NCBI GenBank assembly: GCA_038025085.1
Contig: CM076148.1
Span: 39,362,871-39,426,870, forward strand
Source of the DNA: Tetragonia tetragonoides
Lineage: Eukaryota > Streptophyta > Magnoliopsida > Caryophyllales > Aizoaceae
Reading direction: 5' to 3'
DNA length: 64,000 nucleotides
Shown: positions 46,983-58,203 of the stretch, in pieces
How positions within the stretch are numbered: the stretch's first letter is position 1
Layout of the letters: each line of letters opens with the position of its first letter
Made by a program: the position numbers and the translations under genes
The notes under the pieces: generated by a model
What the model was told of the DNA's origin: nothing
Seen by the model: only the letters and a program-made list of their open reading frames with translations
Database searches by the model: none

Positions 46983-47728
46983 TTTAATTATAGTAATATT
47001 GATCTATTTTTGTGATCTAGGGGCTGCCATCAGCGAATCGCTGATGGTAAGCCCCAATCCTTCTAGTTTTTTCATCTTGTTTAGTTTTTCAGTTTCGTTG
47101 TTGGGAATAAAATCAGTCTCTTCTCCTGTGAGAGTTAGTTTGTCCCAATTTTTGGGTATAATTGTCTCTCCTTTTGTGAGAGTACTGTTTATTTTCTATT
47201 TCGTTATTCGTATGGCGGTACTTCAAATCATCTTCTTCAAGAGGCTTTCTACGATGTCAGATTTGTACGTTCAACAAAGTTATGTCGACAGGCCCTTCCG
47301 TGAAAAGACTGTAATATGGAAAACAGCGATTGAAAGGAGACCGTTCGGACTCGTCGAATCTACCATGCTAAATAGCTTTATTACTCGAATGTTATTTGAT
47401 ATTTTAGAATTACATCTTGTTGTTTCTGATTTCGTTTGTAGATGCCGTATGGCTTATTATTATAAATGAATTTAATTTTTCTTTCAAAAGAAAAATAAAA
47501 ATAAATTATAGTAATATTGATCGAACAAAAGGATCACAGCAAGTTCACATATGAGACCGTTTTTTCATACGTTTTGATGAGACCGTTTTTTCATACGTTT
47601 TGATGAGTCCTAACTTATTTCATTTATTCAATTTGTTTCCCTTAAACTTCCCATAATCCCATTTGCTTTTTTAAGATCAAATTTTGTAAATTTTGACCAT
47701 AAATATATAAAGAGTCTCTATAAGTTAT
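46983..47728. other. Unassigned stretch with a short palindrome and a 174-codon open frame
   Basis: A 21-nt near-palindrome, CCATCAGCGAATCGCTGATGG, lies at 47,027-47,047. An open frame covers 46,945-47,469 but starts inside SINE-like sequence. Its hydrophobic composition follows the T-rich DNA and it resembles nothing I know. Near 47,548-47,604 a 28-bp unit GAGACCGTTTTTTCATACGT is duplicated in tandem. Confidence 0.4.
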
Positions 47729-48942
47729 TGTTGAGCAATTGAGTTTTGAAGATGACAAACTTATTTAATTATAAAGTGATGCTACTTAACTTGTGTGTTA
47801 GTGTTTCAGGAATTTATTTATGCAAGAGTTTGCTAGATAAAGATCAAGAAGAAGACACAAGTTATTCACATGTTTCTAGGTTATTTATTTATTTCTTAGA
47901 GTTCATGTTAAAGCTATGCAATTATATAAATGTGGAATTTATATTTATTAGGCAACAAATTAATAAACGTATAAAAAGGTCTTTGTGTTTGGGAATGGTC
48001 CTTGAAACTTCAGTGTTCACTGGAACGTTGCCTACACACATACAAGGATACGTTCAATCAGTTGAGATAAATTTAAGATCAGTATCTTAAATTTAATCTC
48101 TTATAATTTATATCCTTTTTATTATGCCAAAGATATTATTTGCAAAAGAGATTTTTCTGAAATCTATTTATTCTTATATTTGGCTACATGGTTTTTAACT
48201 AGGAAGAAACTACTTTTTATAAAGATATTTATTTTATTTTCTTCATAAAAACTGATTTGGATATATATGCTTTATATGATAAAGATATTTATTCTTCTTT
48301 ATGAAAATCTTGTTTACCAAGTCAAGAAAAAAGAGATTTGATTTCCTAGTTGCAAATAGGTTTCCTAATTGCTTTTTACTTCTTGGTTATGCCTATAAAA
48401 AGAAGTTGAAACCTAAATCAGTTTTTACGCCTCTCACCGTACTGAACGTAACAATTATTTGAGAGAGTCTAATTAACAAACGTTTCCACATTACACAGAA
48501 CGTTGCCTAATAGCTATAAGCTTCACACGTTATATTCATTGCAAAGTTATAGGTTTATATTGTACCTTTCCACTTATTGAAGTTCATCAAGGTAACATTG
48601 TTCCATTGATTAGGACAGCTAGAGTTAGTTGTTCAGAGATTGGCTTGGGTGAGTGCCTAAGTGCGTTTGACTTGGAAGAGTTTCTGAGCGCGTTTGACGT
48701 GGACGAGTGTTCGAGTGCGAGATTAAGTTAGAGTTAACTTGATCTATTTGTACTATTCTCTTAATAAAAGAAGTAGTCTTTAAAGTCCTTCGGGCCGTGG
48801 TTTTTTATCCTTTGTGAGTTACAAAGGGTTTTCCACGTAAATCGCGAGTGCTTTAATTTTAGTTCTTTTATACTTGTTTTAAATTTGGCAAATTTGGGGT
48901 AACACAACTCACCCCCCTCTTGTGTACCTTGTGCTACTAACA
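47729..48942 (+). repeat. Left LTR of the copia element
   Basis: Begins TG and ends CA, directly followed by the primer-binding site. It contains a probable TATA region (GCCTATAAAAAGAAG, about 48,390) where the genomic transcript would start. Confidence 0.92.
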
Positions 48943-48944
48943 AT

Positions 48945-48956
48945 TGGTATCAAAGC
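48945..48956 (+). other. Primer-binding site (initiator tRNA-Met)
   Basis: TGGTATCAAAGC begins 2 nt after the left LTR. It differs from the canonical plant TGGTATCAGAGC by one base. Confidence 0.8.
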
Positions 48957-48994
48957 CTCGTTTTCTCTTAGATACAGGTTCACGCTTGAAGAGA

Positions 48995-51167
48995 ATGTCG
49001 ATCTCAAACACATCGAATGGTGTTAAAGAGGGTCAATCTGCTGTAAGACCTCCATTCTTCGACGGGCGAAACTACTCTGGATGGAAAAATCGTATGGAAA
49101 TTTACATTAAATCTTAAGACTATCAGGTATGGCAAGTAGTTAAGAATGGACCGTTTAAAATTGTTGATACGGCAGGTAAAGAAGTAGAAGAGGATAAATG
49201 GACTGAAACTAATTTTAGAAAAATTGAAAAAAATGCTAAAGCAATGAAATTTTTACACTGTGCCTTAGATTCTGATGAATTTAATAAAATATCTGCTTGT
49301 TCTAGTGCTAAAGAAATTTGGGATACTTTACAAACTGCTCATGAAGGATCTAATAAAGTAAAATTATCTAAAATTGATTTATTAGTTCCACAATATGAAT
49401 CTTTTGAGATGAAGAAAAATAAATCGATAAAGGATATGTTTACTCACTTTACTATTATTATAAATGAGTTAAAGTCCCTTGGTAGAGAATATGCAGTGGA
49501 AGATCAAGTTAGAAAAATTCTGAGGAGTCTACCGAATACTGAACAGTGGATGCCTAAAGTAACTGCAATTCAAGAAGCTAGGGATCTCACAAAACTACAA
49601 CTGGACCAATTGATGGGATCTCTGTTAACTCATGAGATGAAACTTGAATCTCGAGCCCCAAAGTCATCAAACAAAGATAGAAGACTTGCTTTCAAGGTCA
49701 ATGAAGATGATGAGCCAATCGAAGATTTTGATGAAGATGATATTATGTTTATTGTCAAAAAGTTTTTCAAGTTCTTAAAAAATTTTAATTCTAAGAACAA
49801 CTCTAGCAAAAATAAAAATTACTCCACTAATGTTTACAAGCAAAATATTAATGATGGACTTTATCATAAATGCAGGTTACCTGGACATATGATAAATCAA
49901 TGCCCACTGTGGGATATGGAGAAGAAGAAAGATAAAAGAGCAAATTTATCCACCGCAATAGACAAAGAGCTAGATAAAGTGATGGCTGCATTGAGAGAAG
50001 AAGAAGTAAATTCGGAAGAAGAAGAAGAACATCCTCCGCAAGCCACCTAGCGCTTACGGCAATTTCGGATGATGAGACCGATGATGAAGAAGATATCCAG
50101 GTATCTATGAACGAATTGAAATCTAAACTATCTTCTTTTTCAAAAGAAAAATTGATTAATGCCATGAATGTTGTTGTTAATACTTCTCAAGAGACCTTGT
50201 CCAAAATTAAAGAAGAGCCTGAAAATAGTAGTTTAACCTTGATGAATGAAATTAATGAACTAAAAGATAGGATTAACACTCTTGAGAAATTAGAAAAGAT
50301 GTTCACTGTTAAAATATGTGAAGTAGAGGAAAGCAATGAAACCTTGACTATGCTCAATAACAATTTGAAGGAAGAAAAGAAAGTTCTCTTTGATAAAACG
50401 AAAGATTTAGAAAAAGGAAATAATTCGCTCAAAGAAAAGAACGCCATCGTAGAAAAGGAAAGAGGAACGTTGGAGAAGAATTTGAACAACGTTCCCTAGA
50501 GTTAGAAAAGGAAAAACGTTTAAATGAAAACTTAGTAAAAGAAAAAGGAATGTTGGACAAGAATTTGAAACAACGTTCCCTAGAATTAGAAAAGGAGAAA
50601 CGCTTAAACGACAACTTAGTAAAAAAATTGGGGACGTTGGGTAAAAACATGAAGGAACGTTCTATAGAAATAGAGAAGCTAAATTATAAACTGAACTTCG
50701 TAAAAGAATCAGAGGCTTATTCTAGTTCTAAGGACCATTCTCACACCTTGCAGAAATGTTTGGATCATCTTACTAAAGAAAATCAGACCCTTAAAAACAA
50801 TCTGTCAAAATTGGAGAAAAATAAGACTACTGCCACACACAAAGAAAATTTATGGTATATTGGACAAAAAGCTTATGAGATGTATATGAAGCATGTCGAT
50901 ACACCTTCCAATCAAAGAATTAGGACCATAGCTAAATCTAGTCCTAAAAAGAAATATAAAAAATATGTTTATGTGCTAGAATATCGTGTTTGCATGCATT
51001 GTGGTCTTATTGGTCATTTTTCTTATGAATGTCCTAAGAAATTATTTCATGATAAGAACAATGTTATGTTTAAACAAATATGGGTTAGGAAATATTATTT
51101 GCATACTATTAATGCTACTAACCCAAAGGGAACCAAAAAGGTTTGGGTTCCCAAAACCAATAATTGA
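48995..51167 (+). pseudogene. Copia gag polyprotein (UBN2-like gag, coiled coil, zinc knuckle), disrupted
   Basis: It starts M-S-I-S-N-T. The gag fold region has F-F-D-G-R-N-Y-S-G-W-K-N-R-M, then A-K-E-I-W-D-T-L and L-R-S-L-P. A first zinc knuckle has lost its leading cysteine (Y-H-K-C-R-L-P-G-H-M-I-N-Q-C). A long charged coiled coil follows, with near-identical blocks around Q-R-S-L-E-L-E-K-E-K-R. Then comes an intact C-x2-C-x4-H-x4-C knuckle (C-M-H-C-G-L-I-G-H-F-S-Y-E-C) and the K-V-W-V-P-K tail that precedes protease in this group. Breaks: TAA at 49,115, a frame change near 50,040 and a 1-bp loss near 50,487. Capsid protein packaging element RNA is the family role; this copy would make only pieces. 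Confidence 0.85.
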
Positions 51168-51179
51168 TTGACTTATGCA

Positions 51180-51760
51180 GGCTATATGAGAGGGAGTAAA
51201 CATTAGTATTAACGAATTATGTCATGTTTGGATGTATCTTGAATTGCTCTCACTCATGACCTTTGAGAGTGGATGTGGTGGTGGTTGGTGACAATATGAA
51301 ACGACAAATTGTCAAGAGCAATAAGGTTAGTAAGTCACTCACATATACTCTTTATATGATGTATTCTTGGTAGATGTTTTTAAGAAAAAAAATTATTTGA
51401 CAGGGGAAACATGCTTAATTTCTATGTTAATTAATTCTTGTCATTTAGTTAGAAAGTCCATGTTGAATTATTTACAATGACAATATATATTTAATATACT
51501 TTGAAAGTGTTCATTGAAAATAGTTTAACTTGCACATCAATTTTGAACGATGAAATATTATTATTGATTGCAATATGTGAATGTGGTATTAAACTGAAGC
51601 ACCCATTTACTATAGATGGGTAGCATCCTAATTTGAAGCTTTTGATTGATTAATTGTTGATATTTTTACAAAAGCCTTACATAGAAAAGAATTTGAGAAG
51701 GATCATACTTGATCTAAATATAGTTATGCTTGATTAGTTAGTATCACTCATATGATCCCT
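51180..51760 (+). pseudogene. Remnants of copia pol (protease/integrase start and RNase H end)
   Basis: About 51,280-51,330 reads G-D-N-M-K-R-Q-I-V-K-S-N-K-V, close to the segment after the protease in copia pol. About 51,600-51,710 gives H-P-N-L-K-L-L-I-D and D-I-F-T-K-A-L, the end of the RNase H region. The roughly 3 kb in between (integrase, reverse transcriptase) are missing, so the element cannot move without help. Confidence 0.65.
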
Positions 51761-52279
51761 CAATGATTGACTAGAAAATATTGATTTGTTATTGTTCATA
51801 ATCGATGCTTATCTACAAGGGTATAACGTATGAGTCTTTGTTGATTTTATGTACATATGGATTAATATAAAGGACTCGCTATGTCTCACGAGATGCTATA
51901 CTGATACTGCTTTTATTGTTTATTGTTATATTATCATGCATCCAAAACTTTCTTTTGTGCAAGACGAATTCTTCCTTAAAAGACTGATTATAATTTGAAA
52001 CCACATTACAAGCCAAATCAGTCTTTGAAAATTTGAGCCATTGAAACACAACCAAGCTTCACAATGAAAAATTCTCTGACCATCTTTTTACCCCTTGCTA
52101 ATGTCACGTTACTTATTTTGTTAAGGGAAATTATTGTTGAGATATGGTATAGTTTTAGTTGGAGAAGTTGTAGTGTAATATCTTAGAGTCATGTCTATTT
52201 GGTTGTACATGGGAAGTTATTAAAAAAAATTATAATTAAAGAAAAAAAAAAAAAAAAAAACAGAAAGTAATGGAGATTC

Positions 52280-52310
<31 letters not shown>

Positions 52311-53498
52311 AGGAGAAAGGCCAAACAACAGAAGTAAATTTATTGACATACTAGGAACGTTTCCTTTGTTATTCGAACGTTCTTGTTACATGTAGTGTGA
52401 AGCTTTTTCACGTGATTACAGAGGAGAAATAAGGAGAGATTTCCTATTTGTGATTGAATTTTCGTTTGAAGGAAGGATTTCTTTTTTACTATTAGAAATA
52501 CTTATTTTATATGGAAATGGTTGTTGGAGTAATATGCTAAAAAGGGGAGAAACGACAAAGGTAGGACGTTAAGCTTTGGCATACATATATTGTTCTAAGT
52601 TTCATTGCCACCTAATCGTCTACCATGTTGGAGAGATAAGGAATTCATATTGGTTAGTAGGAGAAATAAGGGTACTCATGCAACAATGACGTTTCAAAGT
52701 ATTTTATCTTGACATTGTGACTAGGCCCTCTCAATATTCTCCTCATTATGTGACATTGGCTATACCTTTAACCAACCAGTTTTTTCACTTCCCAACCATA
52801 TTATCTCAAACCATGTTTCCTATATCTAAGAGGAAGCACATTCTAAGGGGGAATGACCTCCTTGAACCAATGAATGATTCACATATGCTTTATTCTTCAT
52901 CATGATCAAATCATGACATACCTTTATCGTCTTGTAATTCAAACAAGAGCCTTTGATTTAAATTCCTTGGATGTCATGATGTGTACTTCAACATTAGATT
53001 GTTTTTGGTGTAGTCATAGCATCACTAGATTGTGCTTGAGCTACTTTAATTATGCTTATGTTATGATTATCGTACTCTTGGCTCTATCTTATGGTTTTGT
53101 AATGAGTTATCTTCCTTGTCTTGACTTATTAATCTTTTCGATGATGTCAAAAGGGGGAAGAATATGGTGTGATTCTAGGTATTTGAGCTTTGATCTATCT
53201 AGTTTCAAAGAAGGTCTTATTAAATTTGATCTATCTTTGTCTTTTGCGCTAATACCACTATGGTCATCAATGGACTTCTTGATTATGAATAAATACATGG
53301 ATGACACAATTTATCATGAATGAGCTCTTTGATTATCTTGATTTAACATTATGAGTTCTTGAATGAATGATTATAATTAATATGTTTGATTGATCCCTCT
53401 ATTCACAATGAATAGAAAGCGCTAATCTTTTATTTGTGCTCAATTATAATTGGTTATATTATTTTAGCACTATTATGCATTACAAGTTTGCCATCATC
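51760..53498. other. 3' internal region of the copia element, no gene recognised
   Basis: Holds two A-rich runs (52,239-52,260 and 52,280-52,308) and several modest open frames, the longest at 52,874-53,323. Its hydrophobic product matches nothing I know. Related elements sometimes carry an extra reading frame here, but I see no transmembrane/coiled-coil layout good enough to claim one. Confidence 0.45.
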
Positions 53499-53512
53499 AA
53501 AAAGGGGAAAAT

Positions 53513-54728
53513 TGTTGAGCAATTGAGTTTTGAAGATGACAAACTTATTTAATTATAAAGTGATGCTACTTAACTTGTGTGTTAGTGTTTCAGAAATTTA
53601 TTTATGCAAGAGTTTGCTAGATAAAGATCAAGAAGAAGACACAAGTTATTCACATGTTCTCTAGGTTATTTATTTATTTCTTAGAGTTCATGTTAAAGCT
53701 ATGCAATTATATAAATGTGGAATTTATATTTATTAGGCAACAAATTAATAAACGTATAAAAAAGTCTTTGTGTTTGGGAACGGTCCTTGAAACTTCAGTG
53801 TTCACTGGAACGTTGCCTACACACATACAAGGATACGTTCAATCAGTTGAGATAAATTTAACATCAGTATCTTAAATTTAATCTCTTATAATTTATATCC
53901 TTTTTATTATGCCAAAGATATTATTTGCAAAAGAGATTTTTCTGAAATCTATTTATTCTTATATTTGGCTACATGGTTTTTAACTAGGAAGAAAATACTT
54001 TCTATAAAGATATTTATTTTATTTTCTTCATAAAAATTGATTTGGATATATATGCTTTATATGATAAAGATATTTATTCTTCTTTATGAAAATCTTGTTT
54101 ACCAAGTCAAGGAAAAAGAGATTTGGTTTCCTAGCTGCAAATAGGTTTCCTAGTTGCTTTTTACTTCTTGGTTATGTCTATAAAAAGAAGTTGAAACCTA
54201 AATCAGTTTTTACGCCTCTCACCGTACTGAACGTAACAATTATTTGAGAGAGTCTAATTAACAAACGTTTCCACATTACACAGAACGTTGTCTAATAGGT
54301 ATAAGTTTCACACGTTATATTCATTGCAAAGCTATAGGTTTATATTGTACCTTTCCACTTATTGAAGTTCATCAAGGTAACATTGTTCCATTGATTAGGA
54401 CAGCTAGAGTTAGTTGTTCATAGATTGGCTTGGGTGAGTGCCTAAGTGCGTTTGACTTGGAAGAGTTTCTGAGTGCGTTTGGCTTGGACGAGTGTTTGAG
54501 TGCGAGATTAAGTTAGAGTTAACTTGATCTATTTGTACTATTCTCTTAATAAAAGAAGTAGTCTTTAAAGTCCTTCGGGCCGTGGTTTTTTATCCTTTGT
54601 GAGTTACAAAGGGTTTTCCACGTAAATCGTGAGTGCTTTAATTTTAGTTCTTTTATATTTGTTTTAAATTCCGCAAATTTGGGGTAACACAATTCACCCC
54701 CCTTCTTGTGTACCTTGTGCTACTAACA
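53513..54728 (+). repeat. Right LTR of the copia element
   Basis: Matches the left LTR over its whole length with about 28 differences seen by eye. It is preceded by the purine tract and followed by the GTTAT duplication. Confidence 0.92.
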
Positions 54729-55333
54729 GTTATGATTTGTATATTTTTTTTAGATATTAATGATCAAAGTAACACATTAAAGACCGTGAAAAAACGAGTA
54801 GGAAGTTTGAAGAGAAAAGGAAAGGAAGTAATATTTTATACAAAAAGTCTTAGGCCACCTCAAAGGTGAGACGACCAATGGTTCAATCATGATCTTAAGA
54901 GTTGGAACCTCCCTACTCCTTCTCTCATTTCTCTTCCTTCCTCTCTCCTTCCTCACCACTCTCTCTCCTCCACTTGCACATCTAATGTCACCTCATAATG
55001 AGATTAGGGTCCTTTCTAATCATGAGATTAGGTAAGAATTTGTGTGAGACGACTATATCTCTATATAAAAGTATGACGTTGGTATGATATCATACTTGTA
55101 TGAGAGAGTCTCACCTTAAAACCGGCTCATACGAAATTTTATGTATTTTACAATAAAAAATTCATACTTTATCAAATAAAGAAGGTGTCTCGATTTTCAA
55201 TTACACGTGCACCATCTTAAGTCCTTTTAATGACCAAAAACTGCATTATTAGACTTATCTCTCCACGTCTGTATTTGTCAAGTCCTATAATAAGTAAGCA
55301 CTCCCCATTATATTTTCACTCAAACCCCCCAAA

Positions 55334-56016
55334 ATGACACCCTTTCTCCTTCCAGCAACCACGCATCCTCCTACTCCTCTTTCTCTCCCCTCTCGCCACC
55401 GGCGCCCCGGTCTTCGACATCGATGGTGACATCCTCCTAGCCGGAACCAGCTACTACATCCTCCCCGTATTCCGTGGTCAGGGTGGTGGCCTAACCGTGA
55501 CAGGCAAAAACAGCACCTTACTATGCCCTCTCTACGTAGCCCAAGAAAACCATGAGCTTTCCCAAGGAATCCCTATTAAGTTCTACCCTACAAACTCCAA
55601 ACAATTACAGATTACTGAATCCCTTGACATGAACTTCGTGTTCGATTTCGAATTTAGTATATGCATCCAGTCCGGCGTGTGGAGGATGGCCGATTTCGAT
55701 GGGTCCGCCGGAACCCCGTATTATATCGCGACCGGAGGGGAGATTGGGAATCCTGGGAGGGAGACATTAACCAACTGGTTGAGTATAGATAAGGCTGGTT
55801 CTGGTTCTGGAGAATATGATTATAAGATAAGTGTATTGCCCTGGTGTTTGTAATACTTGTAGGCCATTTTGTGGGGAAGTTGGTGTTTCTATTCAGGAGG
55901 ATGGGAGGAGGTTGTTGGGTCTTACTAGAGCTGAGCCTCTTTTGGTCATGTTCAAGAAAGCCGGCCAAGATAATCAAGATGATGGAACTAGAGTTGTCTA
56001 TTCAATTTGCAAATAA
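55334..56016 (+). pseudogene. Kunitz-type inhibitor 5, two frameshifts
   Basis: Best matched by gene 6. A 1-bp insertion in the signal-peptide part (near 55,365, ACCACGCATCCTCC where gene 6 has ACCACCACCCTTC) shifts the frame. A second insertion near 55,831 (AAGATAAGTGTATTGCC) breaks it before the cysteine-rich end. In between, the reading has T-G-K-N-S-T, C-P-L-Y-V-A-Q-E-N-H-E-L-S and a loop N-S-K-Q-L-Q-I-T-E-S. After the second break it ends C-P-G-V-C-N-T-C-R-P-F-C-G-E-V and L-L-V-M-F-K-K-A, then runs on 19 residues. All six cysteines are present. TATAATAA lies 48 bp upstream and the promoter strongly resembles that of gene 6, so this is a recently lost duplicate. Confidence 0.88.
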
Positions 56017-56629
56017 ATTGGACATAGTATGTATTTCTGGTGATGTATTTTGGGTACGACCAATAAATAAATGTTGACATAAAAATCTCATTTTCTAATT
56101 ATATTTTGGGATACCCTAAAACAAAATCGTAATTTGGAATACCTGGTTTATTTATAATCTCATTTTAGGTACTTGAAAATTTAAAGTCCGTCTCATTTTG
56201 CGTTATTTCATTACCGCAATTAAAATTTACCATGACACAGCATGCATGATGCATGCAGTACAATGTACTAAGTCATAAAAACATCCAAAATAATCGAGTA
56301 ACTCGTAATCCAAAGTCCAAAATCGTTGCTGAATTTTGCCCTTATATATATTAAAGACAGATTTTACGCAAAATTGTAGCTGCGCATTGTAATAACTCCT
56401 GCCAATTATGGTTATGAGTATAGTTTTACATTTTGGTTGAAAGCTACTCATAATAACTTCCATAAACTGAGCATTTGGCAATCAGAAATAGCTAAAACCC
56501 CCCTCCCCCCTCCCCCCTCCCCCCAATGCTTGTTCTTTCAAACAAAAATGTTTTAACCGTTCTTATCTAGCCCAATAATTAAAGTTCCGCCCGAAAGTCT
56601 CAAAATCTCTCATCCAAATTAAATATAGC

Positions 56630-56890
56630 CAAGAGATTTAAAGGGACAACACAAAAAGAGAGTAAATTAGGCGAAAGTCTAATCCGGCCGACATAGAAAA
56701 AGGTCATGAACTCCCTTTCCCTTGCTAATTAAAGTAAGAAGAAGTCCCTTTTCCTTAAAACACTCCCAAACCAAAACACCTTCAAGTATGAACAAGAGCA
56801 GAAATGCATGACTAATGAGGCACTAGCTGCCTAATCACTCCCTCGTAACATTAACGTATGGCCAAATTTGGATGATCATGGCCCACGAAA
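56630..56890 (+). repeat. Kunitz-array second upstream block (third copy)
   Basis: Contains GGGACAACACAAAAAGAG, TGAACTCCCTTTCCCT and GACTAATGAGGCAC, then GGATGATCATGGCC. The order parallels 31,185-31,430 and 39,990-40,320. Here it stands before gene 6, separated from it by a tandem repeat. Confidence 0.55.
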
Positions 56891-57720
56891 CATAGATTAA
56901 AGCCTTCGATTTTTGGCTTTATGAGGCCATGTTCTGATTGAGTTTATTGTGACCTTTATATAGAAACGCAAGTACTTTTTAAAGGTCATATGAGTCTCCG
57001 AACTCTGATTTCACTTATGTTTTCGTGTTCCGGCTTTTAAATTGGTGTCCTATAAAATAGTTGTATAAAGCTATTAGGGCCCGATAACTAACCTCGGGGG
57101 GCCTCCCATGCAAGTATCCACCTTCAGTCAGGGGCCTCCAGTAAGCGTAAAAATACGTGGATAATAGCCTTCGCTCTTCGGCTTTCCAGGGTCTGTTTGT
57201 AAATTTTAACCAAATTTCTCTCGGAGGGGCTCTATCATGACACTAGAGGGCCCTAATGCCCTGAAAAAGTTATCCGGGTCCCCGCAACTTCACCCATATT
57301 TTCGCTATTTTGGGCATTAAATTGGTGTCCCGTCAAAATGATCGTCCGAGCCTACTAGCGACCTGATAACCAAGCCGAGTGCATGTCATGTTCCCTAACG
57401 GTGTCCCGTGCGATATTGAGCAAAAATATCAACGTTCATTCTCGGGCCCCCGGAAGCGCGATAAACGTGAACAACCTTCGACTTTTGCCTTCCCGGGCCC
57501 CGTTGTAAATTTGGACCAAACTTCTCCGAGAGGTCTATTGTGACCCTAGAGAACCAATTAATGGTGCCACGAGAAGATCATCCGAGTCCTAGAACTCCGA
57601 TTTTACGCATGCTTTCGGTGGTCCGATCATTAAATTGGGTCTCTCATAAAATGATTGTCCAAGCCTACCATAAACCCGACGACCGACATTGGAGGCATCC
57701 TATATTTTCTAAGAGAGTCC
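56890..57720 (+). repeat. Satellite-like tandem repeat, period about 275-300 bp, about three copies
   Basis: Markers recur in order: CCTTCGATTTTTGGCTTT (56,903), CCTTCGCTCTTCGGCTTTCC (57,178) and CCTTCGACTTTTGCCTTCCC (57,474). Each is followed by a GTAAATTT..ACCAAA segment, a TCTATTGTGACCCTAGAG-like segment, an ATTAAATTGG.GTC segment and an AAAATGATCGTCC-like segment. The stretch is clearly GC-richer than its surroundings and diverged (perhaps 70% between copies). No coding frame. Confidence 0.75.
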
Positions 57721-58203
57721 CATACGAATTCATATATATAGTACATTGCATACATACATCAGCACATAATTTATTTTTGTCGCCGAAACTTATTTAAGAC
57801 CCCCTCTTACATGAGGCCAGGCAAAAACAAAAATGATACATGCAACTATGTAAGTCAAAGTGTAATGCATATCAACAAAAACGGAGAGATAAGCCCCTGG
57901 CCTGATATATAGGTGTCACAACTCACATGCAATAATCCCCTAATATGTAGAAAGTCTCTTCTTCTTTTTCTTTTTGTGGATGAAAAAGGAGAGGTACTAT
58001 AGAAAGGCACATACAATCCACATCGAAATTTAATTTTGGTACGAAATGTGTATTGATCGACATTTACTTGTACCTTCATTTTGAACAGCAAGCAAAAACC
58101 GCATTATTAGACTTATCTTCCCACGTCTGTTTTTCTCAAGTCCTATAAGTAAGCTCTCTTCCCTTCACTCAAACCACAACATTTCAAAAACAAACCCCCC
58201 AAA

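Larger units (their letters stand above)
47729..54728 (+). mobile_element. Copia-type LTR retrotransposon, 7.0 kb, pol-deleted
   Basis: Two LTRs (1,214 and 1,216 bp) begin TGTTGAGCAATTG and end GCTACTAACA. They are flanked by a perfect 5-bp target duplication GTTAT (47,724-47,728 and 54,729-54,733). A primer-binding site (TGGTATCAAAGC, 48,945) and a purine tract (AAAAGGGGAAAAT, 53,500-53,512) are in place. Between them lie a long gag, scraps of protease/integrase and of the terminal RNase H, and a 1.8-kb noncoding tail. The long coiled-coil gag and extra 3' region recall Sirevirus-type copia elements. By eye the LTRs differ at about 28 sites (roughly 2.3%), mostly C/T and G/A changes. Confidence 0.93.

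Noticed and set aside
47746..48090. 114-codon frame, with a partner at 53,654
   Set aside because: Lies inside both LTRs of the copia element; it is LTR sequence and not a gene.
52874..53323. 149-codon frame in the 3' part of the copia element as an envelope-like gene
   Set aside because: No transmembrane/coiled-coil layout or similarity good enough to support it; AT-rich chance frame is as likely.
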